Positions 46,227-56,533 of a stretch of DNA of 64,000 nt are shown here, one piece after another (the stretch's first letter is position 1; each line of letters opens with the position of its first letter). The notes beneath the pieces were generated by a model. It saw only the letters and a list, made by a program, of their open reading frames with translations. It did not search any database and was not told the origin of the DNA. This stretch comes from Listeria goaensis (GTDB taxonomy: Bacteria; Bacillota; Bacilli; Lactobacillales; Listeriaceae). A program made the translations under genes and the position numbers. The stretch spans positions 248,001 to 312,000 of the forward strand of contig NZ_FYBQ01000002.1 of assembly GCF_900186125.1 (NCBI RefSeq). The letters run 5' to 3'.

Positions 46227-47111
46227 ATGAAAATCAAAAAGAAAATGACATTAGGAATCGTTTCTGCAATGGCAGTAGTCGGTTTAACAGCCTGTGGTAA
46301 TGGCGGCGATGTTGTCAAAACTGATAACGGGGACGTTACCAAAGATGAGCTTTACGAAGCAATGAAAGATAAATACGGCGATCAAATTGTTCAACAACTT
46401 ACTTTCGAGAAAATTCTTGAAGATAAGTATAAAGTAACGGACAAAGAAGTTGATGCTGAAGTTCAAAAATACAAAGATCAATATGGCGATCAATTTGCAA
46501 CAGTTCTTGCGCAAAGCGGTTTAACTGAAGAAAGCTTCAAAGAAAACATCAAGTACAACATGCTTGTAACAAAAGCTACTGAAGCAAACATTAAAACCGA
46601 TGATAAAACGCTAAAAGAATACTACAAAACTTGGCAACCAGATATTACTGTAAGTCATATTCTTGTTGGTGATGAAAAAACTGCAAACGAAGTAGAGAAA
46701 AAACTTAAAGACGGTGCAAAATTCGCTGACTTAGCAAAAGAATACTCTACTGATACAGCAACAAAAGAAAATGGCGGTAAACTTGAGCCATTCGGTCCAG
46801 GAAAAATGGATCCTGCGTTTGAAAAAGCAGCTTATGCTCTTAAAAACAAAGGCGACGTCAGTGCTCCTGTAAAAACTCAATATGGTTACCACATTATCCA
46901 AATGGATGAACCAGCAAGCAAAACTACTTTTGAAAAAGATAAGAAACAAGTAAAAGATGCTTATGTAGCTTCTCAAATCAACCAAGAAAACATGCAAAAA
47001 GCGCTTAAAGATGTTTACAAAGACGCTGATGTGAAAATTGAAGACAAAGATTTGAAAGATGCATTTAAAGATTATTCATCTTCTAAATCTAGCGACGACT
47101 CTAAAAAATAA
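46227..47111 (+). CDS. prsA: Post-translocation foldase lipoprotein PrsA (PpiC type)
   Basis: 294 residues. The signal peptide ends in the lipobox LTAC (about residue 22), anchoring the protein outside. A parvulin domain at about 130-225 shows DITVSHILVGDEKTANEVEKK, FGPGKMDPAFEKAAYAL and TQYGYHIIQMDEPASK. It helps fold secreted proteins; L. monocytogenes PrsA2 is needed for virulence factor activity. The lysine-rich C-terminal tail is typical. ATG 46227 is preferred to GTG 46215. Confidence 0.93.
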   Translation: MKIKKKMTLGIVSAMAVVGLTACGNGGDVVKTDNGDVTKDELYEAMKDKYGDQIVQQLTFEKILEDKYKVTDKEVDAEVQKYKDQYGDQFATVLAQSGLTEESFKENIKYNMLVTKATEANIKTDDKTLKEYYKTWQPDITVSHILVGDEKTANEVEKKLKDGAKFADLAKEYSTDTATKENGGKLEPFGPGKMDPAFEKAAYALKNKGDVSAPVKTQYGYHIIQMDEPASKTTFEKDKKQVKDAYVASQINQENMQKALKDVYKDADVKIEDKDLKDAFKDYSSSKSSDDSKK

Positions 47112-47115
47112 AAGC

Positions 47116-47149
47116 AAAAAGGATAGCCTAAAATTAGGCTATCCTTTTT
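47116..47149. terminator. Bidirectional terminator prsA/yhaM
   Basis: AAAAAGGATAGCCTA pairs perfectly with TAGGCTATCCTTTTT around AAAT. Confidence 0.85.
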
Positions 47150-48095
47150 ATTTATCATCGAAAGTTGGACGATAAAAAGCACGGTTATCCAAGCCGAAGA
47201 TTCGTTCTGAAAATTCTCCTGGTTTTGTATGGCGTAGTGCTTTCTCCATCATGTTCATTGAAGCGTCCATCAAATCAATTTGATGCAAAATTTCCGCTTC
47301 TCGGACAAGTGGTGGCTTAGGGCTTCCCCACTCCCCTTTACCATGATGAGCAAGTAGAATATGTTTTAAAACAACTACTTCTTCCCCGTCAATATGCAAT
47401 TCCTCAGCCATTTTACTCACTTCTTCTACGACAATCGAGATGTGCCCAATCAAATTGCCTTCTATCGTATACGTTGTGGAAACAGGCCCAGACAATTCAA
47501 TAACTTTTCCCAAATCGTGTAAAATAACTCCTGCATAAAGCAAATCGCGATTAACACTTGGATAAAGGTCACTAATGGATTTGGCGAGTCTCAGCATGGA
47601 AACGACATGGTAACTTAAACCTGATACAAACTCATGGTGGTGTCGAACCGCCGCAGGATAATCATAAAACTTATCCTGATATTTTTTTAAAAGCGAACGC
47701 GTGATGCGTTGTAAATTGGCATTTTTCATTTCAAAAATATATTGTGTAATCTCTTCGGCCATTTCATCTTTATTAACTGGGGCCGTTTCCATAAATTCGC
47801 CTGCGCTCACATTGTCTAAAGGGCTCGCCTGACGAATTTGACGGATTTTGAGCTGCTTTCTTCCGCGATAATTTTGAATATCACCTGCAATGTGAACGAT
47901 ATGTTCTGCTGCATAAGCCGCTTCATCGTTTTCTGACACATCCCAAAGTTTTGCTTCAAGTTCTCCAGATTTATCTTGCAAGACAAGGCTCAGGAATGGT
48001 TTCCCGTTGCTTGCCGTTCCTTTCACACTGGATTTTATGAGTAAAAACAACTCTATGCTCTCGCCGACATCAAATTCTAATAATTTTCTTTCCAA
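47148..48095 (-). CDS. yhaM: 3'-5' exoribonuclease YhaM
   Basis: 315 residues. An OB-fold at about 1-110 ([17 protein letters not shown]) is followed by an HD domain with [16 protein letters not shown] and [16 protein letters not shown] near 190, giving the catalytic His-Asp metal site. It trims RNA and single-stranded DNA 3' ends in the cytosol. The start is a TTG; ribosome site AGGCG eight bases before. It follows yhaN and yhaO on the same strand, as in B. subtilis. Confidence 0.93.
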   Translation of the reverse strand: MERKLLEFDVGESIELFLLIKSSVKGTASNGKPFLSLVLQDKSGELEAKLWDVSENDEAAYAAEHIVHIAGDIQNYRGRKQLKIRQIRQASPLDNVSAGEFMETAPVNKDEMAEEITQYIFEMKNANLQRITRSLLKKYQDKFYDYPAAVRHHHEFVSGLSYHVVSMLRLAKSISDLYPSVNRDLLYAGVILHDLGKVIELSGPVSTTYTIEGNLIGHISIVVEEVSKMAEELHIDGEEVVVLKHILLAHHGKGEWGSPKPPLVREAEILHQIDLMDASMNMMEKALRHTKPGEFSERIFGLDNRAFYRPTFDDK

Positions 48096-48133
48096 TCATT
48101 TCGCCTACTTTCCGTCTATGCATTTTCTTATGT

Positions 48134-50839
48134 TTAGTATAGCATGAGTCTATCGTTAGGTGAAAAATATTTGCTAGTTTCCTCATGACACGTAAAGAAA
48201 ATAACTTGATTGCTCGTTTTTTTATAGCGCAGAAGTTCCATCATTAAATCGAGACGCGACTGATCAAAATTAACAAAGCCATCATCAATCAGAATAGGGA
48301 ATGGATATTCATCAGCTATCGTTTCAACTAAAGCAAAACGTAGTGATAAGTAAAGTTGCTCTTTTGTCGCTTGACTGAGTTCTTCTGGCGAAAACATCAC
48401 TTGTTCAGTATTTTCAACACGTATGCGATTATTTTCAAAATAAATCCGCTTATATCTTTCGTGCGTTAACTTTTCAAAATAAGTCGAAGCAAATTGCAAA
48501 GCTTTCGGAAATTTTTCTTCTTGTAAGTGGACAACTGTTTGCTTCAACACTTCATGCGCGGTCTTTAAAACAAACCACTCTTCCGCAAGTTCCGTTAAAT
48601 CCGTTTGCGCTAAATAAAACAGCTGTTTTTGTTCTGCATACAGACCACCTTCTTCAAGTCGTTCAATTTCGTGTTTCAATTCGGCACGTTGCCGCTCAAA
48701 TTCGCGCGATTCTGCTTCTAAATTGGCGATTTTTTGCTTCACCAAAAATTCTTGCTCCTTCAGCTTAGAAAGTTCATCATAGCCCGCAAAATTTTCCCGT
48801 GCCGGCAATTCGGCTTCTAAAAGCAGTAACCGTGCTTTGGCCTCTTGATGCACTTGCGCTTCAAGCCCCTTTTGTCTAAAATCGTCCTCTGAATGCGCGC
48901 CGGCTTGCGCCATCAAGTTGCTTTTTTCCAGTTTTAAGTCCCGCAAATCACGTTCAAGCAAATCAATTTGGTTTGCAAGCTGGTCTAATTTTTCCTCACG
49001 CTTCGCAAAATCCGTTTGATTTTCCCGATATGAAATTAAGCTTTGCCGCAAATATGCTACGCGCTCTTCAGGCGAGGTCGCATCGCCAGGCAGGGCGAAT
49101 AAATTAGCTTCCCAGTCCTTGATGAATTTTTCTTTTTCGACTAATTGGCGTTTGATGTCCACTAATCTGTTTTGCAATTCAATTTGTGCTTTCAGTTCGG
49201 CCATATCTACTGAAAAATCATTTTTAGGTGGCATATCCCATTTTTTATAGAGCAAAGCTTGTTTTTGTTCTAAATATGCTTTTTTCTCTGATTTTTCTTG
49301 AAGAATCATTTCGCTCTGTGCTTTTTTATGGGCGATGCCGTCCATTTTCACATACAATTGCTGCCATTTGTTGCGGTATTTTTTCTGCTCTTCATAAATG
49401 AACTGCGCCTCCACATTTTGCGCTGGCCTTTTCATATAGAAAAAAAGCGAGCTTGCAGCGAATAAAACGGCCAGTCCATACAGCCAAAACGAGGAAAACA
49501 CCATGGCTAGCACGACAGAAAACAGTGTCAAAATCATGGAAGTCGGCCACAAAAATTCACGCCATTTGTTCGTATTTTTGTGGTTCGCGCTTTCTTTCCA
49601 TTTTTCAGCCGGCCACATTACTTCTTCCAGTGCATCAATTTCTTCTTGCACACCATCTTCTTCTTTTTGGAGAAAAGCGCGTGTTAATTCTTCCGTTTTA
49701 ACATCATTGTCCAGCTTTTCCTGCTCGCGACTAATTTGTTTTACTTCTTGATCAGTTTCAGCCGTCCAATGAAGTGGCAGCTCATCAAATTCCATTGTCA
49801 CCTGTTCCAATTGTTTCCGCTCTTCAAATTGCAGCTCTAAAAATGCCGCTTTGCGTTCCTGATAAATCGGCCACATTTCAAGTTGCGATTCAATCTGGCC
49901 AATTTGTGATTTATCCGCAATCGCTCCGTTTTGAATCCCGCTGTCTTCCAGCACTTTTTTACGCACTTTCAGTTGTAATAATTCATTTTCGCGTTCGCGT
50001 ATCCGATTTAGAAAGTGCTCTAAACGAATATTTCCATCTACTGGAAATTCATCTGCTGCCGGTTTGATTTTCTCTTGTAAGGATTGCCACTCCGTATAAA
50101 CCGGCCATTTTTCCTTCATCCATTCAAGTTTTGAAAGTTCGCCTGTCAACGTTTTGCGTTCGTTAAATCTTTCCGCCGATGCATCGTCTAGCTCTGTCAA
50201 TTTCGCAAGTAGCTTGGCGTAATTATCATTGTTTTGCTTGGCCGAAAGATAGGATTCATGCACTTTATTTGTCGCTTGAATCGCTTGGTTGATTTGCGGA
50301 TTCCGTCCATTTGGCTTAAACAAGAGTTCCATTTGCTTTTCAAGTTGCAAAAGCGCCTGTAAAAGCGTATCCGAACCGGCAGTTCCCGCTACTAGCAGCT
50401 GCTTTTCAAACTCAGCTTGTTTCATTTGCTGAACGTGTTGCAAACCGTGAATATCAAAAGAAAAAATCGCTTCGTACGTTTGACGATCCATCTCGCCTAA
50501 AATCTCCGCTAGCTTCTCCTCGCCAAACACGTCACCGTTTTCGAGTTGAACCGTTACGTCCCCCGTCGCTTTTCCGCGCAACCGTTCAACCGTGACAACG
50601 CCAAGTTTCGTGTCAGCAAGCGTTAATTTCCCACCGTATGGCCCTTTATTTTTTGGCTCCATACGCGGAATCGAACTTTGCTTTGTCGGAAATCCAAATA
50701 AAACGCTATGAATAAAAGCCATAATCGTAGACTTGCCAGCTTCGTTGCCGCCGTAAACAAGTTGGAAATCTGCTAAATCCGAAAACGTCACATTCGACCA
50801 TTTTCCGTAACCTAAAATCGCAATGGCAGTTATTTTCAT
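48134..50839 (-). CDS. yhaN: SbcC/Rad50-like AAA protein YhaN (SbcF)
   Basis: 901 residues. The N-terminal Walker A is VYGGNEAGKSTIMAFIH (near 31-47), the middle is long coiled coil interrupted by a hydrophobic stretch (STLFSVVLAMVFSSFWLYG region near 440), and the C-terminal signature LSQATKEQLYLSLRFALVET with Walker B PFPILIDDGFVNFD closes the ATPase. The membrane-like insert is unusual for SbcC and is seen in YhaN proteins. It works with YhaO on DNA ends. It overlaps the yhaO stop by four bases. Confidence 0.88.
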   Translation of the reverse strand: MKITAIAILGYGKWSNVTFSDLADFQLVYGGNEAGKSTIMAFIHSVLFGFPTKQSSIPRMEPKNKGPYGGKLTLADTKLGVVTVERLRGKATGDVTVQLENGDVFGEEKLAEILGEMDRQTYEAIFSFDIHGLQHVQQMKQAEFEKQLLVAGTAGSDTLLQALLQLEKQMELLFKPNGRNPQINQAIQATNKVHESYLSAKQNNDNYAKLLAKLTELDDASAERFNERKTLTGELSKLEWMKEKWPVYTEWQSLQEKIKPAADEFPVDGNIRLEHFLNRIRERENELLQLKVRKKVLEDSGIQNGAIADKSQIGQIESQLEMWPIYQERKAAFLELQFEERKQLEQVTMEFDELPLHWTAETDQEVKQISREQEKLDNDVKTEELTRAFLQKEEDGVQEEIDALEEVMWPAEKWKESANHKNTNKWREFLWPTSMILTLFSVVLAMVFSSFWLYGLAVLFAASSLFFYMKRPAQNVEAQFIYEEQKKYRNKWQQLYVKMDGIAHKKAQSEMILQEKSEKKAYLEQKQALLYKKWDMPPKNDFSVDMAELKAQIELQNRLVDIKRQLVEKEKFIKDWEANLFALPGDATSPEERVAYLRQSLISYRENQTDFAKREEKLDQLANQIDLLERDLRDLKLEKSNLMAQAGAHSEDDFRQKGLEAQVHQEAKARLLLLEAELPARENFAGYDELSKLKEQEFLVKQKIANLEAESREFERQRAELKHEIERLEEGGLYAEQKQLFYLAQTDLTELAEEWFVLKTAHEVLKQTVVHLQEEKFPKALQFASTYFEKLTHERYKRIYFENNRIRVENTEQVMFSPEELSQATKEQLYLSLRFALVETIADEYPFPILIDDGFVNFDQSRLDLMMELLRYKKTSNQVIFFTCHEETSKYFSPNDRLMLY

Positions 50840-52056
50840 TTGCGCTCTCCCTCCACCTGATTTAGGATTTCATCTACTTTTTTGGTCGCCTGTAACACAA
50901 TTTGGGCACGCTTATCTTCCGTTATATCTGGCAAAAATTTTCTGATGCCATTATGAAAATAGAGCGGCTCAACATTTTTGAAAAAAGCCTCTTCCTCGCT
51001 TAACTCCGCCGCTGAACGCGTCAATTCACCCTGCAAAATCCCTTCATGGAACCAATCTTTAGACAAACCTTTTTTTGTCATAAAGCTTAGACGATTCACC
51101 CATACAAAAGGCGTTTCATTAGCGCGACCGTCTTGCAACATGGGCAGCCATTCTTCGTGCGCAATGTTTTGATTAATCGAGACGTCAATGTCCAAAATAT
51201 AAGAAGCCTCACGATTTTCAAATTCCAAAAGAACATCTTCTAATTTGCGAAAAAGGCTGTTATTCGTTACCTCTTCCTTAAATTCTAGGCGAATTTGTTC
51301 CCAAATAATTGGTGCCGTTTGAAAAAAATCAAATTGCACGCCAAATTCGTTTAACGTAACAATTGTGCCACCTTTTTCGCCAGCTTCTTTCCGATTTCGG
51401 CCTTGAATAACGCCCGGATAATATACGCCTGGGTTTTTAGACAAAATCTCGCGTTTATGAATGTGCCCAAGCGCCCAGTAGTCAAATCCTTTTCGAGTAA
51501 TTTCTTCCAAACGAAACGGTGCATACACATCGTGCTCGCTCGATTTCGTAAGCTCCGACCCGTGTAACATCGCAATATGAAAATCCGCATCGCCACTTGT
51601 TTGATAAAGAGCCGTCTTATTTTCTAATACATGCCGCGCTGGGTAACTAAAGCCGTATATTTTTACTTTTTTGTCGCCATCTTGCCAAACCATATCGCTT
51701 ACTTCCTCGAAAAACGTGTGCACATTTTCAGGCAAGGCAATTAAATCTTTTCCTTTTTCTAAAAAATCATGGTTTCCGTGAATAAGGAACACGTCAATTT
51801 TGGCTTCTTCCAGCCGTTTCATCTCTTTGTAAAATTGAACTTGCGCCTTAATACTGCGGTCTTCCTTATCATAAATATCGCCTGCAATTAGGACAAAATC
51901 CACTTGTTCGGCTACCGCCCGCCTGATTGTTTCTTGAAATGAACGATAGCTCGCTTCTTTAATTTGTTCGTAAATCGGCTTAGGAAGGGACTTCAAACCG
52001 ACAAAAGGACTGTCTAAATGCAAATCTGCAATATGTAAAAATTTTACTTCTTTCAT
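50836..52056 (-). CDS. yhaO: SbcD/Mre11-like phosphoesterase YhaO (SbcE)
   Basis: 406 residues. Metal motifs: FLHIADLHLDSPFVGL (5-20), VLIAGDIYDKEDRS near 56, IHGNHDFLE near 95, and DYWALGHIHKREILS near 195. It is a calcineurin-like nuclease that pairs with YhaN. GGAGG lies nine bases before the ATG. It heads the yhaO-yhaN-yhaM operon. Confidence 0.92.
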   Translation of the reverse strand: MKEVKFLHIADLHLDSPFVGLKSLPKPIYEQIKEASYRSFQETIRRAVAEQVDFVLIAGDIYDKEDRSIKAQVQFYKEMKRLEEAKIDVFLIHGNHDFLEKGKDLIALPENVHTFFEEVSDMVWQDGDKKVKIYGFSYPARHVLENKTALYQTSGDADFHIAMLHGSELTKSSEHDVYAPFRLEEITRKGFDYWALGHIHKREILSKNPGVYYPGVIQGRNRKEAGEKGGTIVTLNEFGVQFDFFQTAPIIWEQIRLEFKEEVTNNSLFRKLEDVLLEFENREASYILDIDVSINQNIAHEEWLPMLQDGRANETPFVWVNRLSFMTKKGLSKDWFHEGILQGELTRSAAELSEEEAFFKNVEPLYFHNGIRKFLPDITEDKRAQIVLQATKKVDEILNQVEGERK

Positions 52057-52199
52057 TTTTATCCACCTCCTAAAAACGAATGTATGTTCTAATTATACCG
52101 AGAATGACTTTTTTTCGCAAGTCCTGCCAGAGCCCTATTTTAATCAGCTAAAGTTGTGCTACAATAAACTATAGATTGTTAACGGAAGGGATTGATAAT

Positions 52200-52655
52200 A
52201 TGGGGAACTGGAACCGTATTTTTTGCACGTATGGCTTATATATTCATGAACAGCATATCCTGGTCGTTATGCGCGAGAATGGCCCGTTTAAGCAAAAATA
52301 TGATTTGCCGGGTGGAAGTCTTTTGGAGGACGAAATGCTTGATGACGCACTAAAACGTCACCTGAGTATGTATCGCGTTTTCCCCGAAGCGAAAAGAACA
52401 CTTGGTACATTTGATTTCTTAATCGGTCATGAAATGGACGGAAAACGGCTGCTGCACCAAATTTGTGCGCTTTATTTAGTCGATTTGAATTTTTCTAAAG
52501 ACACTGTAGTGCCACTTATTTTTGAGGGCGTCAAAGAAGAGCCGCAGAAATATAAGTTGCTCTCATTTGAAAAAATAAACGCGCAGACGGCGTCCCCTAT
52601 TTTAGTCCAAGCTAAAGAACTGGCTCTTGAACTTGAAGCACAGTCGTTCCTATAA
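52200..52655 (+). CDS. NUDIX-fold protein with degenerate catalytic motif
   Basis: 151 residues. The NUDIX region is recognisable as DLPGGSLLEDEMLDDALKR (near 40), but the catalytic REUxEExGU part reads RHLSMYRVF, so the two metal-binding glutamates are missing. It is therefore unlikely to hydrolyse nucleoside diphosphates and may be a binding protein or regulator. ATG 52200, with AAGGG nine bases before it, is preferred to 52176. It is divergent from yhaO and convergent with yheA. Confidence 0.8.
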   Translation: MGNWNRIFCTYGLYIHEQHILVVMRENGPFKQKYDLPGGSLLEDEMLDDALKRHLSMYRVFPEAKRTLGTFDFLIGHEMDGKRLLHQICALYLVDLNFSKDTVVPLIFEGVKEEPQKYKLLSFEKINAQTASPILVQAKELALELEAQSFL

Positions 52656-52662
52656 ATAGATG

Positions 52663-52693
52663 AAAACCGCACCAAACACTTGGCGCGGTTTCT
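52663..52693. terminator. Bidirectional terminator
   Basis: AAAACCGC pairs with GCGGTTT around a CCAA/TTGG-containing loop, followed by TTTTTT; between the NUDIX-like gene and yheA. Confidence 0.7.
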
Positions 52694-52696
52694 TTT

Positions 52697-53047
52697 TTAT
52701 TGTTGTACTTCGTATAAATCTTGTAGTGGTGTCATGATAATGCGATTCAAATCGTTAATGATCGTGCTCATCGCTTGTTCTTTTTCCATTAAAGCAATAA
52801 TCAGTTCGTTTTGTTGCACATCCTCAGCAACTTCTTGTGCAGTTTGAACCGTTTCATCATCAATCGGCTGACCCGTCATTTGTTTTTCTTGAATCGTAAC
52901 TTGAATTTCACGAAAACGATTGAACTTTGTTTTAGCTTCCTCGTCTGCGTTCACATTTTTGTATGCTTCTTGCAAGCTTTTAAATTCGTTTGTTTCACGA
53001 ATTCCTTTGTCTAAACCATGTGCTAAATCATAAATATTTTCGCTCAT
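52697..53047 (-). CDS. yheA: YlbF/YheA family small helical protein
   Basis: 116 residues, all helical and charged ([18 protein letters not shown] start, [20 protein letters not shown] centre), with the pattern of the YlbF/YmcA/YheA group. YlbF and YmcA help control RNase Y; YheA's task is unknown. ATG 53047 follows GGAGG by eight bases. It is next to yheB, as in B. subtilis. Confidence 0.88.
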   Translation of the reverse strand: MSENIYDLAHGLDKGIRETNEFKSLQEAYKNVNADEEAKTKFNRFREIQVTIQEKQMTGQPIDDETVQTAQEVAEDVQQNELIIALMEKEQAMSTIINDLNRIIMTPLQDLYEVQQ

Positions 53048-53110
53048 TAGTAAGTCCTCCAAAATAGTTTATTTCTTCTTAACTAACTATAACAAAAGTC
53101 TTAACGCTTG

Positions 53111-54244
53111 TCACACCCAAATCGCTAGAATTCCTTGAATAATTCCGATAAAACCACCTAAAACACCGCCGAGATACGTAATCATTTTTAGCTCGCGTCC
53201 CGAAATATCGATTACAATCGCTTCTACCTCTTCTAGGGAAAATGTCTCGATTTGTTTTTCGACAAGGCCTGAAATATCCAGTCGCTTCATCATGTCGGCA
53301 CTGTGGCTTGCGACAAAATCGAGTACGCGAAGTGTGGCATACGGAATGAGATGCTCCGAAATATGCGTTTCATATTTCCTCAAATTATCCTGAAGTGGCT
53401 TATTCAACCATTTCTCCGAACGTAAAAATTGCTCACTTTCATGTTTTATTTGCTGAGTAAATTGCTGCCATTTATCCGCTGCCAAAATGTCATTTAATTT
53501 TTGTGAAAATACATGGTCGAGTTCGGTTTCACATAAATTTAAAATCATTTGTTCCGTTTCAGGTTGCGCAAGCATTTTCACCAATTCTTTTTGCGCTTTT
53601 TCCGTCAAGGATTCCACATTTAAAACGAGCTTCGCAAAGCTGCCCATTTTGCCATGTTCGGTGAAAAACTTGTTTAACATAGCGGCAATTTGTGCGGCGC
53701 CGGCTTCGCTTAAAATGTAGCTTTGAACGCGTTCAGTGCCTATTTTTGTCATATCAGGCAAATGTTTCTTTACACTGTTTTTTAGTTCGGCGGGAACAAA
53801 TTGCTGCAATGCCACATCCTGTTTTTCTTCCAAAAAGCGGGTTAGCTCTTGTTCGATTTTGTCCGAAACCCAGTGAATGAGCCTTTCCTTCCCGTCTTTA
53901 AATCCAGCGAGTTCTGCGAGTTCCTCTGGTGTCGTCCGCAGCGCCATTTTTTCTTCAAATAATTGTTGTACGGTTAGAATAACTTCCTTTTGAAGTGCCT
54001 CATCTTCTAGTTTGCGCTGTATCATATCGCCAGTGAGCAAGTGTTCGACAATCACTTCACCTATTTTTTTCGCGAGTTCGTCCCGTCTTTTAGGGATCAA
54101 TCCCGGTGTAAACGGCACGCGCCATTTTCCGATATATTTCGCCTCAAATGGTCTAAAAAGCATGCGAATCGCAATAAAATTCGTCATCGCTCCAATAAAA
54201 CCACCTATTAGCGCCATTAACCCAATTGTTACTATAGTTTGCAT
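53111..54244 (-). CDS. yheB: DUF445 membrane protein YheB
   Basis: 377 residues. Hydrophobic helices at both ends (IGLMALIGGFIGAMTNFIAI and MITYLGGVLGGFIGIIQGIL) hold a long helical, charged middle. The N-terminal NFIAIRMLFRPFEAKYIGK motif is the DUF445 mark. The function is unknown. It reads in the same direction as yheA, 63 bases away. Confidence 0.88.
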   Translation of the reverse strand: MQTIVTIGLMALIGGFIGAMTNFIAIRMLFRPFEAKYIGKWRVPFTPGLIPKRRDELAKKIGEVIVEHLLTGDMIQRKLEDEALQKEVILTVQQLFEEKMALRTTPEELAELAGFKDGKERLIHWVSDKIEQELTRFLEEKQDVALQQFVPAELKNSVKKHLPDMTKIGTERVQSYILSEAGAAQIAAMLNKFFTEHGKMGSFAKLVLNVESLTEKAQKELVKMLAQPETEQMILNLCETELDHVFSQKLNDILAADKWQQFTQQIKHESEQFLRSEKWLNKPLQDNLRKYETHISEHLIPYATLRVLDFVASHSADMMKRLDISGLVEKQIETFSLEEVEAIVIDISGRELKMITYLGGVLGGFIGIIQGILAIWV

Positions 54245-54281
54245 CTTTGCACCACCCTTTAGAGTGGTTTCATTATACGCG

Positions 54282-54318
54282 AAAATTCCCCAAGCGACAA
54301 TGCTTCTCGGGGAATTTC
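54282..54318 (-). terminator. Terminator of fumC
   Basis: AAATTCCCC pairs with GGGGAATTT on the minus strand, with a bulged lower stem and TTTTC after it. Confidence 0.65.
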
Positions 54319-54332
54319 ATTCTAAAGTATGA

Positions 54333-55694
54333 TTAAAGGTTCGTCATTTTAAGCGGGTCAATAAAAGCGTCAAACTGCTCTTCTGTTACGTAGCCAGAAG
54401 TGACCGCGGCTTCGCGTAATGTCGTGCCATTTTTATGTGCCGCCTTCGCAATTTCTGCGGCTTTCTCGTAGCCGATATGTGGATTTAAGGCTGTCACGAG
54501 CATGAGCGAGTTCTTGAGTTTTTCTTGAATGACAGCTTCATTGGCGACAAGCCCCGTTAAACAGTGGATACGGAACGATTTCATACCATCTGTCAGCAAA
54601 CGTACAGATTCTAAAAAGTTGTCGATAATGACCGGCTTATACACGTTTAATTCCAAGTTCCCTTGGCTGCTCGCCACATTGATTGTTGTATCATTGCCCA
54701 TCACTTGTGCGGCAACCATTGTAAGCGCCTCACACTGCGTCGGGTTGACTTTCCCCGGCATAATAGAGCTACCGGGCTCGTTTTCTGGAATGCTAATTTC
54801 GCCAATTCCACTTCTTGGTCCGCTGGCTAAAAAACGAATGTCGTTTGCTATTTTCATGAGATCAGACGCAAGAGCACGAATGGCGCCATGCACATAATTG
54901 ATTGGGCTGTGGCTTGAGAGCGCAAAAAACTTATTTTCGTCCGACACAAATGGATTGCCGGTCATCTTGCCAAGCTCGGCTGCGACTTGTTCTCCGAAAT
55001 CTTTCGATGCATTAATCCCGGTTCCAACGGCGGTGCCACCAATTGCCAGCGCGCGAAGTGAACCGCTACTTTCCTCAATAAAACGTTTGGCATTTTTAAT
55101 CATCGCCTCATAACCACTAATTTCTTGTCCGAGCGTAAGCGGCGTTGCATCTTGTAAATGCGTCCGCCCGATTTTCACGACTTGCATATAAGCTTCTTTC
55201 TTTTCTTTTAAAATAGCTTGAAATTTATCGAGTTCTGGCAAAAGATTTTGATGAATCACCTTATACGCAGCAATGTGCATTGCGGTCGGAAACGTATCGT
55301 TTGAGCTTTGCGACATGTTCACATCATCGTTAGGATGCACCTTTGTTCCATTTTCCTCCGAAACAAATGCAATCACTTCATTCACGTTCATATTTGTCTG
55401 CGTGCCGCTCCCTGTTTGGAACACAACAAGTGGAAAATGCTCGTCTAGTTCGCCGCTCAAAATGCGGTCACAGGCACGGCCAATTGCTTGCGCTTTCTCC
55501 ATTTCAAGCTTCCCAGCAGCAGCATTCACATTTGCGCAAGCTTTTTTCAAAAACGCAAAAGCATCAATAATTTCAAGTGGCATTCGTCGCTCACCAATTT
55601 TAAAATTTTGCCGACTCCGCTCAGTTTGTGCCCCCCAAAATTTACTCGCATCAACAGAAATCTCACCAAATGAATCCTTTTCAATTCGCTCCAC
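54333..55694 (-). CDS. fumC: Class II fumarase
   Basis: 453 residues. The family signature [17 protein letters not shown] (near 310) contains the catalytic loop; [14 protein letters not shown] and [19 protein letters not shown] give the substrate sites, including the His. It hydrates fumarate to malate without iron. The GTG at 55694, six bases after GAGGTG, gives a normal start [11 protein letters not shown]; a GTG three codons earlier overlaps that site. Listeria has a split TCA cycle in which fumarase works in the reductive arm. Confidence 0.94.
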   Translation of the reverse strand: MERIEKDSFGEISVDASKFWGAQTERSRQNFKIGERRMPLEIIDAFAFLKKACANVNAAAGKLEMEKAQAIGRACDRILSGELDEHFPLVVFQTGSGTQTNMNVNEVIAFVSEENGTKVHPNDDVNMSQSSNDTFPTAMHIAAYKVIHQNLLPELDKFQAILKEKKEAYMQVVKIGRTHLQDATPLTLGQEISGYEAMIKNAKRFIEESSGSLRALAIGGTAVGTGINASKDFGEQVAAELGKMTGNPFVSDENKFFALSSHSPINYVHGAIRALASDLMKIANDIRFLASGPRSGIGEISIPENEPGSSIMPGKVNPTQCEALTMVAAQVMGNDTTINVASSQGNLELNVYKPVIIDNFLESVRLLTDGMKSFRIHCLTGLVANEAVIQEKLKNSLMLVTALNPHIGYEKAAEIAKAAHKNGTTLREAAVTSGYVTEEQFDAFIDPLKMTNL

Positions 55695-55746
55695 AATCCT
55701 CACCTCGAAAATAGTATAGCATATTTAAAAAGAGTCTGAGTCATAA

Positions 55747-55790
55747 AAATAAGCAAAAAACCGTTTTTAAAGATGGCTTTTTGCTTCTCT
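55747..55790 (-). terminator. Terminator of the DUF1911 gene
   Basis: GAAGCAAAAAGCC pairs with GGTTTTTTGCTT on the minus strand around an A-rich loop, followed by ATTTTT. Confidence 0.7.
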
Positions 55791-55831
55791 ATTTTTTTCA
55801 CGGAACAAATGCTAAGTACGCTCCAGACTCT

Positions 55832-56533
55832 TCATTGTTCATATTGTACAAAATCATAAGGATAATATTTAATAGTTTGAAATTCCGCATCATTAAGTTG
55901 CATAATTTTAGCAACTGCCCCACTTTCATAACTCCAATATCCGTTATAGATAGCATGAGGGCTTTTATGTGAATTATACCAACCAGCATCACGATGACCT
56001 TGATACCATTCTTTTTCCACATATTGCTTCAGTAATGTTTCCGCTACCTCTTTTGTGTGAGCTTGCGTCACAGCTTTCAAAGTTTCATATGGTCTAGTGA
56101 ATGCAAGCTCATTAGTTTTCACCCATGAATTATCTACACTATGAAACATATAATCAATCAGAAAATCATGAAAACCTTCTCTTTGTACTAACTGCTGCAA
56201 TATTTCAAGCTCTTTAGTCTCCTCTAAGAGTATTCCAAGTGAAACAGCTTGAAGTAATTGTATATAACTTCCAGTTTCTTTATCCCATGTTTTCTCAATT
56301 AAATTTACATATCTTGGCAACAATTTATTAATTATTTCTATCGGATCACCAATAGAATATGAACAATTAATTTTTGATGAATAATAGTTTAACAATGAGA
56401 GATACGCACTCCTAAAATTTACATTTGTTGAATCTTTGTATTGAATTAAAAGCTCTTCAAACTGATTAATACTTTCATCTAAATAAGCCAATCTTTCTTT
56501 AAAATATGTGTTACTTTTCAATTCATCTCGCAT
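55832..56533 (-). CDS. Orphan PoNi-like (DUF1910/DUF1911) immunity protein
   Basis: 233 residues. The C-terminal part carries the DUF1911 hallmark: WYNSHKSPHAIYNGYWSYE, then SGAVAKIMQLND and a YYPYDFVQY end; the N-terminal half is helical, with the Arg/Tyr pattern of DUF1910. Such proteins (PoNi) neutralise PoNe DNase toxins of type VI and type VII systems. ATG 56533, six bases after AAGGAG, is better than 56560. No toxin gene lies beside it: the neighbours are fumC and an ABC exporter. Toxin partner therefore absent or elsewhere. Confidence 0.75.
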   Translation of the reverse strand: MRDELKSNTYFKERLAYLDESINQFEELLIQYKDSTNVNFRSAYLSLLNYYSSKINCSYSIGDPIEIINKLLPRYVNLIEKTWDKETGSYIQLLQAVSLGILLEETKELEILQQLVQREGFHDFLIDYMFHSVDNSWVKTNELAFTRPYETLKAVTQAHTKEVAETLLKQYVEKEWYQGHRDAGWYNSHKSPHAIYNGYWSYESGAVAKIMQLNDAEFQTIKYYPYDFVQYEQ

